In this document: in pieces, positions 34,895 to 42,691 of the stretch
Position numbering within the stretch: position 1 is the stretch's first letter
How the letters are laid out: each line of letters opens with the position of its first letter
Assembly: GCA_051861445.1 (NCBI GenBank)
Contig: JBHYCS010000008.1
Coordinates: 1-64,000, forward strand
Source: Parasediminibacterium sp051861445
GTDB lineage: Bacteria; Bacteroidota; Bacteroidia; Chitinophagales; Chitinophagaceae
Length of the DNA: 64,000 nucleotides
Reading direction: 5' to 3'
Program-made: the position numbers and the translations under genes
The notes under the pieces: generated by a model
The model's database searches: none
The model's input: only the letters and a program-made list of their open reading frames with translations
Told to the model about the DNA's origin: nothing

Positions 34895-36001
34895 ATGAAT
34901 AGATTGCTGAGTCAAAAATTTCGTTTTCTTACATTTATCTGTATTGCATTACTACCTTATGTACACGGATACAATTTAAAAGAAAACTATTTATCACCTT
35001 TTTCTACCGTTAGTGAGCCACTTACCACAACTACCTTTTTCGAATACTTTTTTGCAAATGGAATACTCAGATTTCGAATACCAGTACTCTTTATTATTTC
35101 AGGTTATTTGTATGCTCAATTTGACAACTTAAGTTATGTAGAACAAATAAAAAAACGTTTTAGAACATTAATCATTCCTTACTTTATTTGGAGTGCAATT
35201 GGCTTATTGCTTACCTACACTTTTCAGCAATTTTCATTTACAGCACAAGCAGTTTTCAATGCTCAACTCGATCAATTTGGCAACAATGCACCATACAGTA
35301 CATTCTCTTTTCACGATATTGTACAGCGTTGGCTTTTAGCTCCTCCAGCTTATCAACTATGGTTTATTCAAAGCCTTTTTGTCTATAATTTATTATATCC
35401 ACTTCTAAAGTGGCTCATTCAAAACGTTCCAGCACTTTGGCTTTCTATAACTTGTATTCTATGGTTTTCATTATTTGGAATTTTCTTTATAGGTGGTTTA
35501 GGATTATTCTTCTTTTCATTAGGTATTTGGCTACAACAAAAAAACATTCCAGTTAATGAAAAACCAAAATGGTTTAATCTTGGTTTGGCTTGGATATTTT
35601 TTATTGGCGTTTGTGTAATTAAAACATTTATGGCTTTTGAGTTTCCTGCAAATACAAACACTACAACCATTTCAATTTTAGTATTGTATAATCTTTCTGT
35701 TTTTTCAGGCATTTTATGTGTTTGGTATAGCGTTAATAGCTTGTCTATTAAAAGCTTAGAACATCCATTTTTTAAAGAAATTAGCAAGCACTCGTTTTTC
35801 ATATTTGGCTTTCATGTACCCTTGCTATCTTATTGTATGCAAATGTGTTTTATGCTTATGCACAATTGGCCAATGTATAGATTAATTACTTATTTAACAT
35901 TGCCCATGCTGATAAATGTTGTTTGCATTTTGCTAGCTATGTTTTTGAAGAAATATTCTAAAAATGTATACGGAGTTTTAACAGGAGGAAGAGGGTTTTA
36001 A
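34895..36001 (+). CDS. Acyltransferase 3 family membrane protein
   Basis: An integral membrane protein of 368 aa with about ten hydrophobic helices. RFLTFICIALLPYVHGYNL lies where the family has its catalytic His, and ILRFRIPVLFIISGYLYAQ and KKRFRTLIIPYFIWSAIG are typical acyl_transf_3 blocks. Such proteins transfer acetyl or other acyl groups to sugars of surface polysaccharides or to proteins. The acceptor here is unknown. It begins nine bases after the sensor kinase stop and the response regulator follows 65 bases later, so all three are probably expressed together. Confidence 0.83.
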   Translation: MNRLLSQKFRFLTFICIALLPYVHGYNLKENYLSPFSTVSEPLTTTTFFEYFFANGILRFRIPVLFIISGYLYAQFDNLSYVEQIKKRFRTLIIPYFIWSAIGLLLTYTFQQFSFTAQAVFNAQLDQFGNNAPYSTFSFHDIVQRWLLAPPAYQLWFIQSLFVYNLLYPLLKWLIQNVPALWLSITCILWFSLFGIFFIGGLGLFFFSLGIWLQQKNIPVNEKPKWFNLGLAWIFFIGVCVIKTFMAFEFPANTNTTTISILVLYNLSVFSGILCVWYSVNSLSIKSLEHPFFKEISKHSFFIFGFHVPLLSYCMQMCFMLMHNWPMYRLITYLTLPMLINVVCILLAMFLKKYSKNVYGVLTGGRGF

Positions 36002-36066
36002 AGAACAACATGTTTATGTGGTGTTAAAATTTAGAATAGCATTATACTTTTACAAAAAAATAGAAA

Positions 36067-36699
36067 ATGATTAAAATACTCATCTATGAAGATAATCCAC
36101 AATTAAGAGAAGGCTTAACCATGTTAATTGATGGCACTGAAGGATTTAGTGTTTTAGCTGCATATAAAAATTGTGACAATGTAGTAAATGAGGTAAACGC
36201 TTGGAAACCTGATGTTATTCTAATGGATATTGATATGCCAGGAACCAATGGTATTGATGGATTGAAGAAAATTAGAGAAAATAATGTAGACGTTAAAATA
36301 TTGATGCTTACTGTTTTTGATGATAACAAAAATGTTTTTCAAGCCATTAGTAATGGTGCAAATGGATATATTCTTAAAAAAACACCTCCTAGTAAATTGT
36401 TAGAATATATTGCTGAAGCCCAAACAGGTGGTGCACCAATGACAGCATCGATAGCAACACAGGTGTTAAAAATGTTTTCGTCGATGAATAGTGAAAAAGG
36501 AACCGATTATAACCTTTCAGATAGAGAAAAACAAGTATTACAATTATTAGTAGATGGATTTAGCTATAAAATGATTGCATCTGAAATGTTTATTGCAATT
36601 GATACGGTTCGTAGCCATATTAAAAAGATCTATGAAAAGCTACATGTAAACTCAAAAAGCGAAGCTGTAGCTAAAGCTTTTAAAGACAAAATTGTGTAA
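36067..36699 (+). CDS. LuxR/NarL-type response regulator
   Basis: A two-domain transcription factor of 210 aa. The receiver domain has the acidic pair in IYEDN, phosphoacceptor D54 in VILMDIDMPG, and T/K switch residues in MLTVFDDN and ILKKTPP. The DNA-binding domain reads LSDREKQVLQLLVDGFSYKMIASEMFIAIDTVRSHIKKIYEKLHVNSKSEAVAKA, a standard LuxR helix-turn-helix. It should be phosphorylated by the HisKA_3 kinase at 31850, the only kinase of the matching class in this window. Targets are unknown; the lipoprotein cluster that follows is one candidate by position. Confidence 0.94.
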   Translation: MIKILIYEDNPQLREGLTMLIDGTEGFSVLAAYKNCDNVVNEVNAWKPDVILMDIDMPGTNGIDGLKKIRENNVDVKILMLTVFDDNKNVFQAISNGANGYILKKTPPSKLLEYIAEAQTGGAPMTASIATQVLKMFSSMNSEKGTDYNLSDREKQVLQLLVDGFSYKMIASEMFIAIDTVRSHIKKIYEKLHVNSKSEAVAKAFKDKIV

Positions 36700-36878
36700 C
36701 ACTAATTCTCATTTTGTATCCTCTTGAATTTAAAAATTTCATCTCAATCATTGTTTGTAGATGGAATGTGTTTATCATTTTTAATGAATACTAACCTATT
36801 CGTAAATACATTTTCACATCAATATGCGGTTGTAAACAAATGATTGAATGCCCACATTTGCTGCTAAAATAATTCAAC

Positions 36879-37466
36879 ATGAAAAATTGTGCAGCTATAT
36901 TGATTGTATGCTTTTTAGTATCCTGTAAAAAAAATCCTTCAATACCTACAACACCCAAGCCCATTGTGGAAATGGAGTATACAAACCTGAACGATAGAGA
37001 AGTTAAATATCAACAAAGTGCAATTGCTTTAGATGTAAATAAAGACAATAAAACTGATTTGTTATTTGGAACAATGCTTGTCGGAGATTTTATTTATAAA
37101 ATAGATAAGCTGCGATTTTTAATAACCTCATCAATATACACTGCACTGCCAATAAATAGCAACGAACAAATACCGGTTATAAATGCCAATAGTGCTATTC
37201 CACTCAACAATTTTGGTGGCACTAATTGGTATAGTGCTTCAGAAATTATACTAATGGAACGACAAGAAACTTTAGCAGGAAATATTTCATGGAACGGAAA
37301 TTGGCTTGGTGCCGAAAAAAAATATCTACCATTTCAATTTTACCAAAACAATAAAAGATATAATGGTTGGATTGAATTAACAGCCAATAGCAACTTGAAT
37401 AAACTCGTTTTACATCGTATAGCAATTAGTAAACAAGCTGAGGTGGAAATTATTGCAGGTAAATAA
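36879..37466 (+). CDS. Hypothetical lipoprotein
   Basis: A 195-aa predicted lipoprotein (MKNCAAILIVCFLVSCKKNPS, lipidated Cys16) with a proline-rich linker. The segment DVNKDNKTDLLFG resembles a calcium-binding DxNxDxxxD loop of dockerin, EF-hand or FG-GAP type. The remainder is beta-rich, ending in WIELTANSNLNKLVLHRIAISKQAEVEIIAGK. I do not recognise the family. It is the first of six consecutive lipoprotein genes on this strand. Confidence 0.65.
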   Translation: MKNCAAILIVCFLVSCKKNPSIPTTPKPIVEMEYTNLNDREVKYQQSAIALDVNKDNKTDLLFGTMLVGDFIYKIDKLRFLITSSIYTALPINSNEQIPVINANSAIPLNNFGGTNWYSASEIILMERQETLAGNISWNGNWLGAEKKYLPFQFYQNNKRYNGWIELTANSNLNKLVLHRIAISKQAEVEIIAGK

Positions 37467-37517
37467 ACAGTATTACGCATTCTTTTATCCAAACAAATAA
37501 TTCTAAAAACAACCTAC

Positions 37518-38177
37518 ATGAAACTAAAGCTATTTTTATATTTCTTCATTTGTATTTTATTAATATTATCAAGTTGTAATAAAGATGTTATACGTGGTGC
37601 TGGCAATTCAAGTACAAGAGTAATAAACGTTCCAACATTTTATGCAATAGAAAGTCACTATGATATTGCAGCCAATATAAGCTATGGCTCAATACAGGAA
37701 GTAAAAGTAAGTGGCTACGATAATTTGTTGAATATATTAGATATAAAAGTTGAAAACGGAATATTAAAACTCAAGTATAATACTGCATATAATTCAATTA
37801 GAAATGGCAATATTGTAGCGGAAATAAAAATTCCATCTATTCATAAAGCAACCATTCATGGAAGTAAAAATATTTCTATAAATAGCTTTACCAATGGCAT
37901 CAACTTCGAAGCTTTTATACATGGAAGTGGAAATATTTACGTAAGTAATAGCAAGTTTCAAACAACAAAACTTACCATACATGGCAGTGGAAAAATAAAA
38001 GCAAAAGGCTTAGAAGCATCTCAAGCAGAAGCCAATATTTATGGTAGTGGAGATATTGATATTTCTGTAAGCAATCACTTAAAAGCAAGTATTTACGGCA
38101 GCGGAAGCATTTACTATTGGGGAAATCCACTCGTTGAAACCATTCGAAATGGCAGCGGAAAGGTGATTAAGCTATAA
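37518..38177 (+). CDS. DUF2807-like lipoprotein with glycine-rich beta-helix repeats
   Basis: A 219-aa lipoprotein (lipobox LILSSC). The N-terminal part carries the DUF2807 pattern (FYAIESHYDIAANISYGSIQEVKVSGYDNLLNILDIKVENGILKLKYN). The C-terminal half is built of short repeats roughly every 17-20 residues: IHGSKNI, IHGSGNI, IHGSGKI, IYGSGDI, IYGSGSI and RNGSGKV. These are consistent with a right-handed beta-helix with G-S-G turns. The family is named a putative adhesin but has no established function. It lies 51 bases after the preceding lipoprotein gene. Confidence 0.78.
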   Translation: MKLKLFLYFFICILLILSSCNKDVIRGAGNSSTRVINVPTFYAIESHYDIAANISYGSIQEVKVSGYDNLLNILDIKVENGILKLKYNTAYNSIRNGNIVAEIKIPSIHKATIHGSKNISINSFTNGINFEAFIHGSGNIYVSNSKFQTTKLTIHGSGKIKAKGLEASQAEANIYGSGDIDISVSNHLKASIYGSGSIYYWGNPLVETIRNGSGKVIKL

Positions 38178-38252
38178 CCACAATTTCACATGTTTATGCT
38201 ATTGTAGAGGTTAGCAACAACCGCCACTTTTGTAGCATCAAATTATACCACA

Positions 38253-38942
38253 ATGAAAACAATTATAACCATAACTATTGCATTAATTACATTTTGTTCT
38301 TGTAAAAAAGAAGCCATTAAATACACCACCAAACAAGTTTCGTTAGAAAACTTTTCGAAGTTAGATATCAGTAATAATGTAGAAATACAAGTTGCAAAAG
38401 CAGCTACTTATAGCATTCTAATAACGGGAAAAATAACAGATGTAGATGATGTAATTACAACCGTACAAAATGGTGAACTTAAAATTGGCTACGCAAATAC
38501 ACAGCAAAGCAGAGATCGTTTACTTGTACAGATAACTATGCCATCGCTTTTAAAATATAATTTCTCTGCAAATAGCAATTTCAGCATTACGGGTTTCGAC
38601 GAATCGCAAGTTGTAGAAGGTATTATTAGTAATAATACAAATGGCACCGCAAACATAAAAGCTACTGAGTTTAACTTAACCATTCAAAACAATGCAGAAC
38701 TAATTTTGAGTGGATCTGCTGAAAAAATAAAATGTACAGTTTACGGAAATTCTTACTTACATACATACAATGTTCTTGCTAAAACAGTAGAAGCAATTGC
38801 AAATGGAAATTCGCAAATTAAAACTTATGCTAATCAAGTAATAAATGCATCTAGCAGCGGTAATAGCATTATTTATTTCAAAGGAAACCCTGGTAATAAA
38901 TTTTTAGCAGAGCAAGATAATTCAAGAATTATTGAGCAATAA
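38253..38942 (+). CDS. DUF2807-like lipoprotein
   Basis: A 229-aa lipoprotein (LITFCSC, Cys17) with the DUF2807 pattern: FSKLDISNNVEIQVAKAATYSILITGKITDVDDVITTVQNGELKIGYAN, then IKATEFNLTIQNNAELILSGSAEKIKCTVYGNSYLHTYN. Its repeat motif is asparagine-centred (NNTNG, QNNAEL, YGNSYL, NGNSQI, SGNSII) rather than the GSG turns of its neighbour. It is likely an outer-membrane or periplasmic beta-helix protein of unknown role. Confidence 0.75.
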   Translation: MKTIITITIALITFCSCKKEAIKYTTKQVSLENFSKLDISNNVEIQVAKAATYSILITGKITDVDDVITTVQNGELKIGYANTQQSRDRLLVQITMPSLLKYNFSANSNFSITGFDESQVVEGIISNNTNGTANIKATEFNLTIQNNAELILSGSAEKIKCTVYGNSYLHTYNVLAKTVEAIANGNSQIKTYANQVINASSSGNSIIYFKGNPGNKFLAEQDNSRIIEQ

Positions 38943-38990
38943 TTAACAACAGCGTTTTAACTAATTACTACACCATTTAATTAACCTTTT

Positions 38991-39764
38991 ATGAAGCAAA
39001 TTTGCAGCATCATAATACTTGTTTCATGTTTGTGCGTATCCTGTAAAAAAGAAACTGCAACAACAGAAAATAATACACCTTCTATACATAGTGGTTTATT
39101 GGCTTCAATAGAATACAATCACTCAATAGATTCATTTTTCTATAACCCATTAAAACAACTAACAGAAGTAAGAATTTATTCAAAAAGTAGCAACCAAGTA
39201 GAGCGTCAAATATTTACTTATAGCAATAATAATATTCAATCTATTCAAATTGGTAATGCATCGTTGAGCTATTCTTACCCCAATAATACAACTACACGTA
39301 TTGAACTGAATTTGTTTGGAACAGGAGCTGATTATAGAATGCTATTTATCAATGAAAATAATAAGCTGAAAGAATACATACAATCAAGCTTAGCTACAGG
39401 ATTGCCCATTCCTTATGAAAGAAATACCTACACTTATAATGACAAGGGCAATATTGTAAAAGAAGAAGTTTTTGAACATGATGGAGGTAAATGGGAAAAA
39501 GTTGAGGAAGTCTTTATTAGCTACGACAATAAGCCCAACACTTCTGCACGTCATGAATTTTCGGCATACATCATCAATGATGATATTTTAGCCAACAACC
39601 CATTAAAAATTGAACGGAAATCACCGAATGGAACTTTGCTAGAAACATCTATTTATACCTACGAATACGATACAAGCAACAGAAAAACAAAGGCGAATAT
39701 TGTACATACTACCATTGGTCAATCTACAGAAACCGAAACGATTGTTTACAAATACTATCATTAA
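38991..39764 (+). CDS. Hypothetical lipoprotein with RHS/YD-like strands
   Basis: A 257-aa lipoprotein (lipobox LCVSC). The mature part repeats a pattern of the type Y-N-hydrophobic-K-hydrophobic (YNPLKQLTEVRIYSKSSNQVERQIFTYSNNNIQSIQI, TYTYNDKGNIVKEEVFE, YTYEYDTSNRKTKANIVHT). This resembles the YD/RHS-like beta strands of many DUF4595-type Bacteroidota lipoproteins. No catalytic motif was seen. Confidence 0.68.
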   Translation: MKQICSIIILVSCLCVSCKKETATTENNTPSIHSGLLASIEYNHSIDSFFYNPLKQLTEVRIYSKSSNQVERQIFTYSNNNIQSIQIGNASLSYSYPNNTTTRIELNLFGTGADYRMLFINENNKLKEYIQSSLATGLPIPYERNTYTYNDKGNIVKEEVFEHDGGKWEKVEEVFISYDNKPNTSARHEFSAYIINDDILANNPLKIERKSPNGTLLETSIYTYEYDTSNRKTKANIVHTTIGQSTETETIVYKYYH

Positions 39765-39959
39765 ATTAATTTATACAATCATAAGTTTACTTTTTCTACC
39801 AAATTATTTTTCCAAAATAGCTGCAATCAAATGCAGCTATTTTATTTGTATATATTGTCATAACTTATTAAACAACCAAATAAGCTATTTGTATTTTATA
39901 TGGTTTATGCATGGTTCTTATTAATTTTAAGTAGCTTGCAAATATTTTATTTTTTTAAA

Positions 39960-41192
39960 ATGAAAGCATTTATTCAAAACACAATTCTTATTTCATGCTT
40001 AATGGGCTTTTTAGCTGCATGTAATAAAACGGATACAAATACAACAGATACAGACCCTGTACCAATTATCGGTGGATTAACTTCTGCATATAAAGACACC
40101 GTTTCAGTAGTTGTAAACGGCTTAAGTATCAAGTATAGCAAAACGTCTGCTTGTTTTCCTAGCAACGAAATTTTTGCTTTCGATGTTACAGCCAATAACT
40201 TATCTGCTGCTGCTATTTATCAATGGAATTTTGGAGATGGTCATGTACTTAAGGGTAAAAATGTTCGTAATATTTATGAAACAGCCGGCACTTATACGGT
40301 TACGGTAACTGTTTTAAATAGTAATAATCAACTATTGGCAAGAAGTACTATTTCTGTAGAAGCAAAAGGCCAACAAGTAACACCACATGCAGCATTTTCG
40401 AGCCAAATTTATGATGTAAACTTTGTAAACAATATGGCATTTACAAGCAGTTCTTCTGTTCAAAGAGGTACACTTACCAATTATACTTGGAATTGGGGCG
40501 ACGGAAATACAACAAGCACATCAAATGCAGTAACACTTTATAATTTCACAGCTACTGGTCAGTCTACCGTTTATCCAGTTCAATTAATCGTTACCGCAAA
40601 TTCTGGTTGTAAAGACACGGCTACAATTCCTGTTACCGTTGCACCTGTGTACAACATTTCTGGTGATTTTTCAGCCGTAAGTTCCAATGTTTGTGACAAC
40701 GAAACTTTTGTATTTACCCCAACAGCTACTGGCGTTCCTGCAGGTGCTGTATATCGTTGGGATTTTGCCGATGCAACTGGTTTAGTTACTGGCAATCCGG
40801 TAATTAAAAGATTTACTTATCAAAATGATTATGATGTAAAAATGACCATTTTACTCAATGGAAAAACCATTTATCAAACCCATAAATGGGTAAAAGCATT
40901 CGGACAAAATATTAAACCCAAAGCATTGTTTTTGAAAAATGTAGTCATTTCAGATGCTACTACTGTTACTTGGGCTTTTTATAGCCAATCCAATATTCCA
41001 CATGGATATTTTATTGGATATAAATGGGATATCAATAACGGTGCAAGAATCGATGATAATTTCAACACTTATATTGAACATAAGTTTAATAAAGCAGCTA
41101 CCAATACCACACAAAACATATCGTTTATTGTTACAGGTAATAGTGGCTGCACCGATACTGCAAGAACTACTATTGTAATACCAGCTTTATAA
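39960..41192 (+). CDS. PKD-repeat lipoprotein, copy 1
   Basis: A 410-aa lipoprotein (MKAFIQNTILISCLMGFLAAC). It consists of about three to four PKD-type immunoglobulin-like domains, recognised by YQWNFGDGHVLKG, YTWNWGDGNTT, YRWDFADATG and YKWDINNG, each preceding a strand with TYTVTVTV-type sequence. PKD domains mediate protein or polysaccharide contacts at the cell surface. ATG 39960 starts the signal peptide; the frame extends to 39900. It is followed by a paralogue of similar length with the same domain order. Confidence 0.78.
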   Translation: MKAFIQNTILISCLMGFLAACNKTDTNTTDTDPVPIIGGLTSAYKDTVSVVVNGLSIKYSKTSACFPSNEIFAFDVTANNLSAAAIYQWNFGDGHVLKGKNVRNIYETAGTYTVTVTVLNSNNQLLARSTISVEAKGQQVTPHAAFSSQIYDVNFVNNMAFTSSSSVQRGTLTNYTWNWGDGNTTSTSNAVTLYNFTATGQSTVYPVQLIVTANSGCKDTATIPVTVAPVYNISGDFSAVSSNVCDNETFVFTPTATGVPAGAVYRWDFADATGLVTGNPVIKRFTYQNDYDVKMTILLNGKTIYQTHKWVKAFGQNIKPKALFLKNVVISDATTVTWAFYSQSNIPHGYFIGYKWDINNGARIDDNFNTYIEHKFNKAATNTTQNISFIVTGNSGCTDTARTTIVIPAL

Positions 41193-41217
41193 AAAAATCA
41201 TTTAGTAATTACGCTTT

Positions 41218-42456
41218 ATGAATGCAACAAAAACAGTCTTTATTGGCATTTTTAGCTTGCTAACTATTTCTTTCTTTTTTTCCTGCAAAAAGAAAGATGA
41301 GCCTGTTAATGCTAACAAGTCTGATACTGCAATTATTGGCACAATTACTAAGAAAAATGATACAAGCATTGTAAATGTAGGTGCTATTACCATTACGTTT
41401 ACCGTTTCTCCTCCTTGTTTTCCTGGCAGCGAAATTTTTAAATTTGTAGCAACAAGCAACAATACTATTCCTGATAACGCTACCTACAAATGGTATTTTG
41501 GCGATGGAAATGAAGCTACTGGAAAAAATGTACAACATGGTTACAATGCAAGTTCTTCGTACATCATTGTTTTAAATATTTTTGACAATAATGGATTTTT
41601 ATTACACAAATCTTCATTTCCTGTAAAAGCTTGGGGGCAGCAAATGCGTTTATTTCCAAGTTTCTCTTACAAATTCGATTTTACCGAAAATATAAACTAT
41701 GTAACATTCAACAGTAGTTCTGTAACCAATAAAGGCACAATTGTTCAATATAGATGGGATTGGGGAGATAATTCTTCTCCAGAAATATCATCAAATGGGC
41801 TTACAAGACATCAATTTCCTTTTGCTCCAACTGATAAAGTGTATAATGTAAAACTCACTATTACCAACAACGCTGGTTGCACAGCTGACACTACTTTACC
41901 TATTACCATTCCTGCTTTGTATCCAATTACTGGCAATTTTAATGCAGTTCAATTCGATGCTTGTACCAATGAGTATTTCATTTTTACACCTGCAGCAACA
42001 AATGTTCCTACAGGTTCTGTTTACGTATGGAATTTTTCTGATGGAAGAGGCGACACGGTTGGCAATCAAATAAAATATGCCTATCGATTCATGAACGATT
42101 ACGATGTAATCATGTCTATCTATTTAAACAACAGATTAATATACAAGGTAAATAAAATGGTAAGTGCTAAAGGACCAACTCCTAAACCAAAAGCTAGTTT
42201 TTACGAAACCTTAGTAAGCAATAATGCAAACGAACAAATGTGGTCGTACAACAGCACTTCTATTATTAAATCTGGAGGAATTGATGGTTATTACTGGGAT
42301 TTTGGAAATGGAAAAACCAATTCAGACTTTTACAGTTTTATCGAAACTACTTACCCCAAAGAAGCAATTGCTAAAAGCTACACAGTTCGATTAATTGTTA
42401 CAGGCAACGGCTGTGCAGATACTGCTTATCGAAACATTATCGTTCCTGCTAAATAA
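41218..42456 (+). CDS. PKD-repeat lipoprotein, copy 2
   Basis: A 412-aa paralogue of the gene 26 bases upstream. Aligned blocks include PPCFPGSEIFKF (copy 1: SACFPSNEIFAF), YKWYFGDGNEATGKNVQHGY (YQWNFGDGHVLKGKNVRNIY), YRWDWGDNSS (YTWNWGDGNT) and a final GCADTAYRNIIVPA (GCTDTARTTIVIPA). Lipobox is FFFSC. A recent tandem duplication followed by divergence explains the pair. Function is unknown; presentation at the cell surface or in the periplasm is likely. Confidence 0.78.
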   Translation: MNATKTVFIGIFSLLTISFFFSCKKKDEPVNANKSDTAIIGTITKKNDTSIVNVGAITITFTVSPPCFPGSEIFKFVATSNNTIPDNATYKWYFGDGNEATGKNVQHGYNASSSYIIVLNIFDNNGFLLHKSSFPVKAWGQQMRLFPSFSYKFDFTENINYVTFNSSSVTNKGTIVQYRWDWGDNSSPEISSNGLTRHQFPFAPTDKVYNVKLTITNNAGCTADTTLPITIPALYPITGNFNAVQFDACTNEYFIFTPAATNVPTGSVYVWNFSDGRGDTVGNQIKYAYRFMNDYDVIMSIYLNNRLIYKVNKMVSAKGPTPKPKASFYETLVSNNANEQMWSYNSTSIIKSGGIDGYYWDFGNGKTNSDFYSFIETTYPKEAIAKSYTVRLIVTGNGCADTAYRNIIVPAK

Positions 42457-42691
42457 AATGCTGCAATCTTCTACAAAAGAAATTATTTTAAAATATTTTA
42501 GTTACTGTAAATCAACTTATTAAAAATACACTCTCAAGTTGTCGTTTTTTTTCTACAAATGCATGTAGTATCCACATTATAATATTAAATTCGTTATCTC
42601 ATTCTAAGGTTTTTGATGATTGCATGTTTTTAATCTGTTTTATCAGCATACAGTTATACAATTGCTTAGAAAATATTTATGTTGGCCACTT

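Noticed and set aside
35419..35802. 127-codon antisense open frame in the acyltransferase
   Set aside because: Opposite a membrane protein, low complexity, no start context.
36700..36878. tRNA or other structured RNA in the gap before the lipoprotein cluster
   Set aside because: No cloverleaf, T-loop or CCA-like end was found here or in other gaps.
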